64,000 nucleotides of DNA from Bettongia penicillata ogilbyi (taxonomy: Eukaryota; Chordata; Mammalia; Diprotodontia; Potoroidae), in assembly GCA_023548195.1 (NCBI GenBank), contig JAJHZJ010000271.1, positions 879,565-943,564 of the forward strand, given 5' to 3'. Position numbers and translations under genes: made by a program. This document shows, piece after piece, positions 1 to 10,684 of this stretch (position 1 is its first letter; the number at the start of each line of letters is the position of its first letter). Below the pieces are notes generated by a model. It ran no database searches, had not been told where the DNA came from, and saw nothing but the letters and a program-made list of their open reading frames with translations.

Positions 1-490
1 ACAAGTACTCATCTAGCATCTGCTTTTAGACCACCAAGAAATGTATCCCACATCTTTTTGAAGGAACATCCATTTTTGGTCATATATAATTGTTGAAAAA
101 TTGTTACTGACTAATCTTCCTTCTATATGACAGCCTTTCAAATGCTTTTTTGGAAAATTATTATATCCATTCCCCTCACTCCTCCTAAATTTCATCCAAT
201 TTCTTTTCCCTGGGTTAAACCAACCCATCTCCCTCAACTGATCCTCATATGTCAAGTCTTTTCACCATCCTGATTTTCCTTCTCTGCACACTCCAGCTTA
301 TTAATATCCTTGGTAATCCAGGAATAGACACGATAGTCCAAACGAAGTCTGATGAGGGTAGAATAAAATAATATTAGCATCTCACTTTTCCTGACAACTG
401 TGCTCCTCAGTGCAATAGAGGATTACATTAGCTTTTTGGCTGCTCTATCAGAACCTAGAACAATTTTACTAAAGTGAAGATCTAACTATG
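1..490 (-). mobile_element. CR1/L3-type LINE remnant, degraded
   Basis: The stretch from about 190 to 480 follows the order of phrases typical of the antisense of CR1/L3 LINE 3' regions: a 'cttcaactgatcctcatatg'-like segment, then 'caccatcctgattttccttc', 'cactccagctt', and 'gcattagctttttggctgct' near 425-445. No frame longer than about 80 codons survives. The left end lies outside the window. The family is inferred from remembered CR1 organisation, not from a search. Confidence 0.5.
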
Positions 491-519
491 TTATCCCCCT
501 TCCCCCAGGGTGGGGAAAA

Positions 520-836
520 ATCTCAAAAATCTCCAGGGACTATCTGTTATCTCTGTTTGACATTTAAAGCCTTTCACAACCTGGTTACTTCTTAACTTCG
601 TAGTCCTCTTATATGTTATTCTCCTCCACAAACTCTGATAAAGCTTCTCTGGCCTACATGCTGTTTCTTTAACATGACACTCCAATCCCCAACTCTACAT
701 ATTTGCACTAGGAATTCTCTATGCATGAAATGATTTCTCTCCTCATCCCTAATTTCTAGTTCTCTAGGTTTCTACAAAACTCAGTTCAAATCCCAATTTC
801 TCTGTGCCATACTTCTAAGATGGCTGCCTATTAAGA

Positions 837-885
<49 letters not shown>

Positions 886-1115
886 ATAGAGAGAGAGAGA
901 GACAGAGAGACAGAGACAGAGAGACAGAGACAGAGAGAGAGACAGACAGAGACAGACAGAGAGAGAGATAGAGTTAGATAGATATATAGAGATATTTGCA
1001 AGTGGTCTCCCTCATTAGAATGTTTAGTTCCTTATTGGGAGGGTTCAGGTTTTTGCCTTTCTTTATATCCTAAGTGTTTAACACAGTACCTGTGACATAC
1101 TAAGTACTTTCTACA
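520..1115 (+). mobile_element. L2 LINE 3' end, interrupted by a microsatellite
   Basis: The stretch 'catttaaagcctttcacaac' near 560 and the tail near 1015-1110 ('attagaatg...cacagtacctg...taagtacttt') are characteristic of the L2 ORF2 end and 3'UTR. The tail corresponds to the L2 phrase for a gene-free 3' end ending in 'cacagtgcctggcacatagtaagtgctt'. A TA/GA microsatellite sits in the middle and expands the copy. Confidence 0.55.
837..985. repeat. Compound (TA)n-(GA/CAGA)n microsatellite
   Basis: About 40 bp of pure TA alternation is followed by roughly 100 bp of GAGA/CAGA units ending in GATA-like units. It lies inside the L2 copy at 520-1115. Confidence 0.95.
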
Positions 1116-1399
1116 TTCCTACTCTACATCACAATGTTAGCACCATCATTTTACACAATGTAGGACAGAGTATCCTGGTATTCTCTTCCTGTGCAACACT
1201 TTCCATGCCTTCCAATGATTCTTCTCTCAAGGAGCTAACTTCCCAATATAATGAAAAATGTCCTCTAAATCTTTTAACATTCCTGGGGTACTAATGCAAC
1301 TTTTTGGTGACATGACTAGATCACTTCCTTTTAGAAACACATGCTAACTTCATGATTCCTTTTATGCCACTTAGAAGTAACTCAAGAAGACCCTTGCCC

Positions 1400-2445
1400 T
1401 TACAGTCTCTAGTTTTGAAAGGTCTATGTCATCCTTGACTCAGACTCTCACTCAACCTACAAATTTAATCCTTTTCCAATTCCTATTCTACTGCTACAAC
1501 ATCTCTTACATTTGCCCCCTCTTCTCCATTCATGTAAACTTGATTCTAGTTCAGGACCTTATCACGCATTTCTTGGACTATTACAATAACCTCCTAATTA
1601 ATTTCCTTGACTCACATTTTTCACCATTCCAATCCATTCCCCTTGTCTCTGATAAAATGATTTTCCTAAAGCTCATATCTATACCACCTATATTCCACAT
1701 AAAATACAATAGGTCACTGTTGCCTCTAAGATCAGGCATAAGTTTATAAGATCATAATTCTTGAGATGGAATGGACCTCATTGATCATCTATCCAACCCC
1801 TTCATTTTATAATTGAGGAAGCTGAAGCCTGAGACATTTAGATGACTTCCTTAAGGTCACACAAGCATAAGTGGAAGAGCTGAAATTAGAACCCAAAGTC
1901 TCACTCTAAACCCAGTGTTATTTCCATTGTACCACCCTGACTCTTGTGGTCATTTAAAGCTTTCCCAATCTTTTTGTCTTCCTACCTTTCCAGTCTTCTT
2001 ACATATTACTTCTCCATTATACCTCCCTTCTCCTCCCCTGGCAAAGGAAAATGACAACAAGATAGTCCAGCCACTTGGACATATGTTGCTGTTCTTCACA
2101 CATAGTAATGTCTCCCCATGTCTTTTCACTACCTGTTTCCCATGCTTAGTGACATCTTTATCTGCATCTCTACATCTTAGAATTAATGTTTTCCTTAGAG
2201 ATTGCTGTCAAGTCACATTCTGTCACTGCTGGAGGTTTCTCCTAAATTATTACCTTTATTTTTTATGAATTTTGTAAATTTCTATATATGTAAATACTGT
2301 CTCATTGGTTAGAATGTATGTTTCTTCGACCAGAGCCCATTTCACCTCTGATTTTGTGTTGCCAGTGTTAATATAATATTTGTAAATATAGTAGCCACTT
2401 GATAAATACTTTTTAATTGATAAGTTTATTAATTCTCTAACATTT
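1400..2445 (+). mobile_element. L2 LINE, ORF2 end to 3' tail, split by a MIR
   Basis: Left part (1400-1745) contains the L2 order 'ggactattacaataacctcc' near 1577, 'tgattttcctaaagc' near 1657 and a lysine/tyrosine-rich 'aaaatacaatagg' segment. After the MIR the right part (1937-2445) continues with 'tcatttaaagctttcccaatc', 'cctttccagtcttcttacat', the 'attggttagaatgtatgtttctt' segment near 2305 and the AATAAA-like 3' end near 2400. The order continues across the MIR, so this is one L2 copy. It is non-coding. Confidence 0.7.
1746..1936 (-). mobile_element. MIR SINE (marsupial MIR type) inside L2
   Basis: Shows the antisense MIR order: a 'gatcat...gagatggaatggacctca' segment, 'atctatccaaccccttcatttta', 'gaggaagctgaagcc', and the core 'cttaaggtcacacaag' near 1851-1866, followed by 'gaacccaaagtctcactc' and 'ccattgtaccaccctgac'. 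The core GTGTGACC motif, read on the minus strand, is the conserved CORE-SINE segment. The flanking L2 resumes on both sides. Confidence 0.75.
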
Positions 2446-2559
2446 CTAAGTATCATCCAATCTCCTTTCCCCCTTCACCACTAAAATTATTATTCTTATC
2501 ACTAATTGTAGGCCTTTGTGGAAACAAAATGTTTCTTTTCCCAACCCAATCGTTTGGGA

Positions 2560-3932
2560 TTCACCTCTTTATTTAATTAAATAATTTTATTTGTTTTCAA
2601 TGTTCAACATTCTTTTCCATATATCTTAGATTTTTTCCTCTCCCTCCCCCTACAGTCCCTACTCCCTCCCTGAGATGGCATACAATCTTATATAAGTTCT
2701 ACACATACTTTTATATTAAATATATGTTGCATAGAAGAATTAAAATGAATGGGAGAAACCATAAAAGAAAATAAAAAGTCTGTTTCTATCTGAAATCCAG
2801 TTCCATAGTTCTTTCTCTGGATGTGGAAGGCATTTTCCCTCAAGAGTCCATTGCAAATTTTTTTAAATTCCATTCCTTTCAATGAAGTACTAAATCTTCC
2901 AGAAAAATTTCTCACACACTTTGGTTGTTGCTGTGTACAAAGTTCTCCTGGTTCAGCTCCTTTCACTCAGCATCAGTTAATATAAGCCTTTCCAGGATTC
3001 TCTGAAGTCTTCCTCTTCATTGTTTCTCATAGCACAATAGTGTTCTATTACATTCATATACCACAACTTGTTCAGCCATTCCCCAGTTGATGGGCAACCC
3101 CATGATTTCCAGGTTTTAGCCATGACAAAGAGAGCTGCTATATTTTTGTACATGTGAGACCCTCCCCCATTTCTGTCATCTCTTTGGGAAAGAGTGCCAG
3201 AAACAATATTGCTGAGTCAAAGGGCATGCACATTTTTGTAGCCCCTTGGATATAGTTGAAAATTGCTCTCCAGAATGGCTGGATTAGCTCACAGCTCCAC
3301 CAGCAATGAATTAGTGTTCCAAATCTCCCACATCATCTTCAACATTTATCATCTTCCTGTTTTGTCATGTTTACCAATCTGACAAGTGTGGTGTAGTACC
3401 TCAGAGTTGTTTTTATTTCCATCTCTCTAATCAATAGTGACTTAGAGCATTTTTTTCATACGATTGGAGATAACTTTAATATCCACCTCTGAAAACTCTC
3501 TATTCATATCATTTTATCATTTATTGACTGGAGAATGACTTGTATTTTTGAACATTTGACTCAGTTCCTTATATATTTAAGAAATGAGGACATAATCACA
3601 TACACTATTTGCAAAAATTATTTCCTAGTTTTCTGTTTCCCTCCCAATCTTGGTTGCATTGGGTTTATTTGTGCAAAAGCTTTATAGTTTAATGTAATGA
3701 AAATTATACATTTTGTACTTCATAATTTTCTCTATCTCTTGGTTGGTCATAATTTTTTCCATTCTCCATAAATGTGACAGATACTCTATTCTTTGTTCCC
3801 CTGACTTGTTTATAGTGTCAAGCTTTACACTTAGATCATGTATGCATTTAGACTTTATTCTTGTGTACAGTGACAGGCTTTTGTCTATGCCCAGTTTCTG
3901 CGAAAAAGTTATCCAGCTTTCCCAGCATTTTT
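2560..3932 (-). mobile_element. L1 LINE 3' end, 5'-truncated
   Basis: On the minus strand this reads from the ORF2 C-terminal half through a short 3'UTR to an A/T-rich tail at about 2560-2580. The plus-strand phrases near 3010-3080 (cap region of the ORF2 C-terminus, antisense), 3440-3530 and 3700-3870 recur in the L1 copy at 34152-36545, in the same order. The reading frame is broken many times. Its 5' truncation abuts the next L1 at about 3932. Confidence 0.85.
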
Positions 3933-6118
3933 TAAAAAATTCTTTAATTTAATTATTTTATTTGTTTTCAGTGTTCTAGAATCAATTCCATATATCTCAG
4001 ATTTTTTCCCCTCCCTGCCTCTTTCCCCACTCCCTCCAGATGCCCTTCTAGAGACAGCATAAAATTTTATATAGGTTTTACACATACGTTCCTATTAAAT
4101 ACTTTTTCACTTTAGTTATGTTGCATAAAAGAATTAATATGAATGGGAGAAAACATAAAACAAAACAAAACATAATACAAAACAAAACATAATACAAAAG
4201 AAAATGGTCTGCTTCATTCTGTGATAGAACTCTAGAGTTCTTTTTCTGAATGTGGAAGGCATTTTGCCTCAAGAGTTCACTAGGAATTTTTTAAGTCCTT
4301 GCATTGCAATGAAGTATTTAATCTACCAGAAAAATTCCTCACACACTGTGGTTTTTGCTGTGTACAAAGTTCTCCTGGTTCTGCTCCTTTCACTCAGCAT
4401 CAGTTCATATAAGCCTTTCCAGGTCTCTCTGAAGTCCTCCTGTTCATCGTTTCTTGTAGAAAAATGGTATTCCATTGCATTCATATACCACAATTTATTC
4501 ACCCATTCCCTAATGGATGAGCATCCTCTTGATTGCAAGTTTATAGCTACCACAAAGAGAGGTGCTATGAATATGTGTGAATATGTGGGACACTTTCCAG
4601 GTTTTATGATCTTCTAGGACTTTATCCCAAAGAGATCATAAAATTCTTGAATGAAGTTGTTGATTGTTTCTATAATTTGTTGTTTTAACCTATTTCTTCT
4701 TTAGGATTAGATTGTTTAGTTTCCAATTGATTTTTGGTTTATCTTTCCATGACCTTTTATTACATATAATTTTTATTGCATTATGATCTGAGAAGGATGA
4801 ATTGACTATCTCTGCCTTTCTGCACTGGATTGTGAGAAATTTATGTCCTAGATCATGGTCAGTTTTCACATATGTGCGATGTACTACTCAGAAAAAGCTA
4901 TATTCTTTTCTATCGTCATTCAGTTTTCTCCAGAAAACTATCATATCTACCTTATCTAGAGTTTTATTTACCTCCTTTATTTCTTTCTTGTTTATTCTGA
5001 GCTTAGATTTATCACGTTCAGAGAGAGGGAGGTTGAGGTCCCCCACTAGTAGAGTTTTGCTGTCTATTTATTCCTATAATTCTCTTAGCTTCTCCTCTAA
5101 ATATGTGGATGACTTCTCCTCTAAATATGTGGATGCTATACCACAGCATTGGAGCATATCTGTTTAGTAATGAAATTGCTTTGTTTTCTATGGTGACTTT
5201 TAGTAGGATATAATTTCCTTCCTTATTTCTTTTGATTAGATCTATTTCTTCTTTTGCTTTGTCTAAGATTAGGATTGCTGGCCCTGCTTTTTTTGCATCA
5301 GCTGAAGCACAGTTTATTCTGCTCCAACCTTTTACCTTTACCCTGTGTGTATGCCCCCATTTCAAATGTGTTTCTTGTAAAGAAAATATTGAAAGATTAT
5401 TGTTTTTAATCCATTCTGCCATCAGTTTCCATTTTATGGGAGAGTTCATCTCATTCAAATTCACTGTTAGGATTACTATCTGGGTCTTTCCCTCCATCCT
5501 CTTTCCCACCATTTGTCCCTTTAGTTCTCCCTTCTCCCTTCCAGTCACTGATAATTTTAAGTTTTCACCACAGCCTCCCTCAGTCTTCCCTCCCTTCTTT
5601 CCTCCCCCTCCTTTTAATCCTCTTTTCCCTTACTGCTTTTTCCCCTCCCTTTTATCCTCCCCACCCTCTTTTTCTCTCTTCCCCTCCTAGTGCTTATAGA
5701 GTTATTTGTATTACTGTGCTTAACTGAGTTTATTGTTGCCACCTTGAATCCCATCAGATGAGGGTGCCTCTCAAGCAATGCTCATCTCTCTCCCCTCTTT
5801 CCCTCTACTGTAATATATTTTTGTGTCTCCTCCTATGATGGAATTTACCTTTCTCTGCCTACTCCTTTTCACACCTCCCATTACAATCTCTTTGCTCCTT
5901 AAATCACATTTGTTATCATCATATCAATTAATTTTTACCCACTCCCTCTATCTATGTATATCCCTTATATATTTCATAACAAATATACAATTCTCAAGAT
6001 TATCAAATATAATCTTCCATTATAGGGATGTAAACATTTTGCCCATGTTGAGTAGCAAATTTTTTCCTCTGTTTATTTTATTTACCTCTCTTGAGACCTG
6101 CATTTGAAGATCATAATG
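3933..6118 (-). mobile_element. L1 LINE, internally deleted (EN joined to 3' end)
   Basis: On the minus strand: a scrap of the ORF1 3' end near 6075-6118, the ORF1-ORF2 spacer (about 5560-6070), the endonuclease part of ORF2 (about 4650-5548), then directly the extreme ORF2 C-terminus and 3'UTR (about 3945-4612). The reverse transcriptase and most of the C-terminal part are missing. The junction carries a 42-bp fold-back with 11-bp inverted arms at 4602-4612 and 4633-4643. A full L1 of this type would be near 6 kb. I found no clear TSD. Confidence 0.8.
4650..5548 (-). pseudogene. L1 ORF2 endonuclease-domain remnant
   Basis: A 176-codon frame (5018-5548, minus) matches the start of L1 ORF2, the apurinic-like endonuclease that nicks target DNA. 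Visible hallmarks are an N-terminal LTVNLNEMNSPIK segment, the catalytic-region SLQETHL (residues about 57-63; E is the metal-binding glutamate), GWSRI, KKAGPAILI, and a YAP motif in the 'SLLNRYAP' segment. The last 40 residues are disturbed by a short local duplication (two copies of a HIFRGE segment at about 5095-5140), after which the frame degenerates. No reverse transcriptase follows, so it cannot act. Confidence in the domain identity is high. Confidence 0.85.
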
Positions 6119-6129
6119 TTTTCCTCACT

Positions 6130-6645
6130 TTTGTGTTCTAGACCTAAATGCCAAAATACCATCAGGACCTCTCCACCTGGAGGTTCCACCATTACCTTAA
6201 ATTGAACCTGACCAAATACAAAATCTATATTTTTCCCTCCACAGCTATTCTGCTTTCTGATCTCACTTTCCTTTTATGCCACTGCATATCCAACAGATTA
6301 TTGTTTATTACTGTGGGATTATCTTGGATGTCTCTCTTTCTCTCCTATGTAATCAGTTATTAGAACCTGGCCCTTCCATCTGTTTAATATATCTTGAATC
6401 TCTTTCCTCCCTTCTATGCTCTCTGCTAACTTCAGTAAATTTGGGCATTTTTGTCCAAGTGGACTATCACAATAGCCTCCTAATATATCTTCCTTTGCCT
6501 TCACAGTTCCTCTTTTCTATTCTTATTTCATATATTCATGCATGTCATCATTTTGTTCATTCATTTTTTTCAAGATTTTCTGAATCTCCTAATGCTTCGC
6601 AGAGTATATGGCTCAGATATGAATCACTTTGATTCTTAGTAGTAA
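6130..6645 (+). mobile_element. L2 LINE, central ORF2 part
   Basis: The phrase 'gacctctccacctggaggtt' near 6168 and the following 'accttaaattgaacctgacc' correspond to the L2 ORF2 segment after the RT active site (usual encoded sense: DISTWM...RHLKLNMTKTE). The L2 'gactatcacaatagcctcct' segment follows near 6464. The frame is broken. Confidence 0.6.
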
Positions 6646-8365
6646 GATCAGTCTTCCTACTGGTTATAAGTCAGGGATTAGGAAATAATCAGCACTATAC
6701 AATAACTCAGTCACATTTTTTTCTGATGGTTTATGTATGTTATGGTAAAAAAAACAGAATGAAAAAATTTAATTTTCTTAATTCAATGTTACATATTTAA
6801 TAATTTTATTTAAAGATTTAATAGCTTATTGTTATTGTCTATGAATTTTTTATTGTGTTATTAAACATTTAATAATTTTACTATTGTTTATAATAATTTT
6901 ATTATTCCTCACATGTGAAACAGTCCAACAAATATATGTGTCCAGAAAATTGTTAAGTTCCCTTCCCATTCTAAATTCTTTCTAATATCAAGCTTCTTCT
7001 TTGCCATCCCTCTTTGTGATCCCTTTTTTCTACTTCCTTACACAGAATTTCTTGATTTTGTCTTGCCAGTGTTCTTTCTCATGCTCAGGTCAGCAGAGAA
7101 TTCATGAACAGAAAGTAAGAGATTGATGATAATGAAGGACATTGAGTGATAAGGAACTTACCCTATTAGTTGTTCCTCAGTATTTCTTTTGCTACTGATA
7201 CTAAAATAGAAAAGAAATTACATTTGTGGGGATAACACTCACAACTGAATGAAGCCATTTTCTTATCTACCTCATTGCTACTTCAAACACCTTGCATTTC
7301 ATTTCACACAAGATATTAATTGGGTTTATCTGACCCAATATTTTTAAATTAAAACATGTGTTCCAAAAAGTTTTATAGATTTGATGACATGACTCCTCTT
7401 TTTTGAATATTTTCCATTTTCATGTCAAAAATGTATGCTTTAGAGAGTCAGGGTTTTTTTTTTCCTTTTGAGAATACATGACTGGTGTTTTAATATGCAT
7501 TTTTTAATACAATTAATCAGTCCATATTGGTGAGAATATATGTCAGAAAACTGTATTTTTATGTCATTTCTTAAGAATATGAGGTCCTTTTATAATGTGT
7601 GGAAAATAATAGGGGAAAACTCATATTCTAACAGAGGACCTTTATTATGTTAGCCTAGCACAGGGAATAATATTCCAGGATCCATAAATTTGTAGACAGA
7701 TAGTTAGATAAATAGGCAGATAAATAAAAGAACTATTTAGTTCAATATATTTGGTTTCCTTTATATTCCTATATATTTAATTTTATGAATATAGAAATTT
7801 TACTTTGAGACATCTATATGTTTCACAATACTAACAAGGAGATCTATGATACAAAAAAAAATATGAAAAACTCTTGGACTAGGTTTTTTTTTTCCATACT
7901 GAACAATATGCCCAGATTAGAGTATTTCCTTATTTCCTTTGTACTGCTAATAGAAAAACATAGAACAACATAGACTCTGCCCATGAGAGAGGCAAACAGA
8001 TAGCTCCTAGAAGATAAATGGACATATCTGTGGGTCTTGTTCCATCTGATTTTGCCAATATCCTGGTTACCTCTAATGTTGCTATGTAAAGGCTAGCATT
8101 AATTGTTTCTAATGGTGGCAGTCGATGAGAAGGCTTGTACTTTAGAGTATCTAATTGTTGCCATACTTGTATGCATTCATATTACTTCTGTCTTTTGTTT
8201 TGGCTAGTATGCCTGATGCCTTTTTAACTTCCTATCAAATATCTGTCTCCAGCACAAAAGGAATTCAAGATTATAGAAGCATGACATAGTAAAAAAAAAA
8301 AACAAAACAAAACAAAACATAAAACAAACAAACAAAAATAAACCACTGTTATAGAAATTAAGAAA
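6646..8365. other. No recognised feature, very AT-rich
   Basis: I see no gene, RNA or clear transposon here. There are runs of T (7453-7464, 7881-7893), A-rich segments (8291-8340) and short ATAGATA-like motifs near 7700. It may be old repeat sequence beyond recognition. Confidence 0.4.
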
Positions 8366-8475
8366 GGTAAGTTCTAGTTGTGGTTTTCCCATTAATTAGC
8401 TGTGTGACGTTTGGCAAGTTGGGAGCCTCTCTGTACATATTCCCCCCGTGTAAAATGATCATGTGTCATTTATAA
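8366..8475 (+). mobile_element. MIR SINE fragment
   Basis: Contains the sense MIR core: 'attaattagctgtgtgacgt' at about 8391-8410, 'ggcaagttgggagcctctctg', and a 'gtaaaatgatca' segment, matching the usual CORE order (TAGCTGTGTGACC, GGCAAGT, CTC, TGTAAAATG). Confidence 0.6.
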
Positions 8476-9769
8476 TTCTAAAAAGGAATTCTTTATGGTT
8501 CCTGTAGAAGCAGTCTAGTTTGAAATCAACTTCATTGACGTTTCCCTCACTTTTGTATGTTGCCTTTGCAATATACATTCTTTTTTGCCAAATGCATTCC
8601 CCTTTTCCCCTAATAGTTGATATTGTGCTTTTCTTTCATGAAAAAAAATTAGTGACACTGAACAGAAACCTTGGCATATTCGATGAGAAGGGCCATTTAT
8701 TCTGCTACAATTTCATATGTTTTTTTTTTCCATCAGCCAGTAATAGTGATTGACAGTCCAATGTTCTTTAATAAAACCAATTAATATTTATCTCATTATC
8801 TACTGCAAGAAAATATCTTAAAATTACAAATCATACGTAAATGTTGTTAACTAAACCTAAAATTCTAATGAAAGAACATGGAAAGGCAGCTGGAGGTTAG
8901 TGTTCCATGACAATCTCAACTTTATATATCAACCCATGGAAAAAGATGTGAGAAAGCAAGCTCTGTGAACAATTGTGTATTCAAATTGGAGGAACACTTA
9001 AAATGTGTATTTTTTTCCTTTGTTCCCAGAGGAGGAAACAAAAAAGTAGATCTTATTCTTCCTCAAATTTCTCAGAAGTTGCATGTAGATGTAACTAATG
9101 AAGCAGTTTTATTCCAATTTTCTAAATTCACCAGCTCCATTGGTGGAGGAAAAAGAAATCTTCTGAATTCATAACACACTGTAGTCAGTCTTGTTTTGCT
9201 TGAATTCTTTGCAAAATTAGTCAAAGTTTCTTTTTGGTGTTTTTTTTTCCCCAGGAGTAGTATTGTTGCGTTTATATCTGGAGATTCAATGTTCAAAAGA
9301 GAAAGCAAATAATGATTTATGTAAAGGAAAGCAACAGCAAAGTAAGGCCAAAGGGATTCATAAAGTCTGTTATCTATCTCAATATCTTGACAAGATAGCA
9401 AAATTCTTGAGTTTTAACTGTCTTTCAGGGCAATATTGTTAGCTCATAGTTAATAAGGCATCCTGAAAAGGTTGTGGAGAGCTACAATATGCAACAACTA
9501 TAAATACTGTATTTTGTTGCTTCTGAGGAATGAAAATGTTTATTGACCATTTAACTTGTCCTTTCCTAGAAGCTTCTAATAATGTCCTGAGTGAAGGGAA
9601 ATTTTTTTTCATAAATAATCATGATTTTTGCATTATATATACTTTTACTTTCTGATTCTGAAAATAATGGCAATTTTAATTATTGTTTGAGTGGTAGAAT
9701 ATTCAGTCATTTGTTCTTTTCATAGTTGGAAACATAATGTGATCTTTTAAAATACTTTTTGCTTGGAGT
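8476..9769. other. Unrecognised, no gene seen
   Basis: No long open frame on either strand: the longest is about 109 codons on the minus strand at 9072-9401, with no recognisable domain. No repeat family recognised. The sequence is less monotonous than its surroundings. Confidence 0.35.
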
Positions 9770-9895
9770 TAGCTATTTGACTCTAACTTCTTTAAGGACA
9801 GGAGTAATGTCTTATACATATTTTTATCCCCTTACATGTCTGGTATAATTCTTTGCAAATAATGAGCATTCAGCATTATTGAATAAATGAATGAA
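9770..9895 (+). mobile_element. L2-like 3' tail
   Basis: The order 'aggacaggagtaatgtctta', 'ttatccccttacatgtctgg', and a terminal 'tgaataaatgaatgaa' is the L2 3' end. Confidence 0.5.
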
Positions 9896-10045
9896 CATTG
9901 TATACCTCTTAATATTCAGTGTACCTTTATTCTAATTAAGAAATTTAATTACATTAATTAAATTTCCTACTATGGACATTAGCCAGAGACAGAAAGAATG
10001 GAGGAGAGAATGAGACATAGAAGAAAAGTGGAAGATACTATCTTT

Positions 10046-10072
10046 TGCGTGTGTGTGTGTGTGTGTGTGTGT
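10046..10072. repeat. (GT)n microsatellite
   Basis: About 13 perfect GT units. Confidence 0.95.
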
Positions 10073-10261
10073 AATAGCTGGCTTTGACAGTTCAGTTATG
10101 AAGAAAAGCAAAACACTCATCTAATTTATTGCCTCACAGGTTCTTAACCTAAAACTCATGAACATTAAAACATTGCTGTTTGATAACTATTTCAATATAA
10201 TTGGCTATCTTTGCTATACTGTGTATATATTTTGTATATTTGAAAGCATTATTCTGTTCAA

Positions 10262-10527
10262 CATGATGGTGTACTACTGTGAGATCTGTTGAGGTTGGTG
10301 GATCACTTGAACTCAGAAGTTCTTGTGTATCTATACTATATTTACCATGGTGGACTTGGGAGGTGACCAGGCTTCCTAAAGAGGATCAAATGAACTTAAG
10401 TCTGAAACACAGAATGTGTATTCTTACATGCCAATCAACAATGGATTCAGGTTCATTGTGGCTACTGCAGTTGTAGCTTGGGTAAAAGAGAAGACTCGCT
10501 TCACCAAAACAAAACAAAATAAAAATT
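10262..10527 (+). pseudogene. 7SL (SRP) RNA processed pseudogene with A-rich tail
   Basis: 7SL RNA is the scaffold of the signal recognition particle. The segment 10291-10310 matches the 7SL 5' domain (GAGGCTGGAGGATCGCTTGA) at 17 of 20 positions as I recall it. The S-domain follows in order: 'ggtgaccaggcttcctaaag' near 10362-10381, 'tgaacttaagtctgaaacac', 'tgccaatcaacaatggattc', and 'gtggctactgcag...agcttggg' near 10457-10481. About 50 nt of the central 7SL region are missing, and the first part is degenerate. An A-rich tail at 10504-10527 indicates retroposition by L1 machinery. Presence of S-domain sequence argues against an Alu-type 7SL SINE. Confidence 0.7.
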
Positions 10528-10684
10528 TGGATAGGCCTCCATAGGATTCACCAGATTGTCACTTGTCCACAAACCACACAAAAGGTGGAAAATCTATGTT
10601 GCAAATGAAAACTTTTTCAAACATAATTCACATTGGTATTCTTCACAGTGGCATGACAATTTTCGACTCAAGTGAGTACAGACT

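Noticed and set aside
5232..5690. 152-codon plus-strand frame
   Set aside because: Opposite strand of the L1 EN frame and of a pyrimidine-rich spacer. No domain.
3933..6118. TSD around the internally deleted L1
   Set aside because: No matching flanks beyond short A/T runs.
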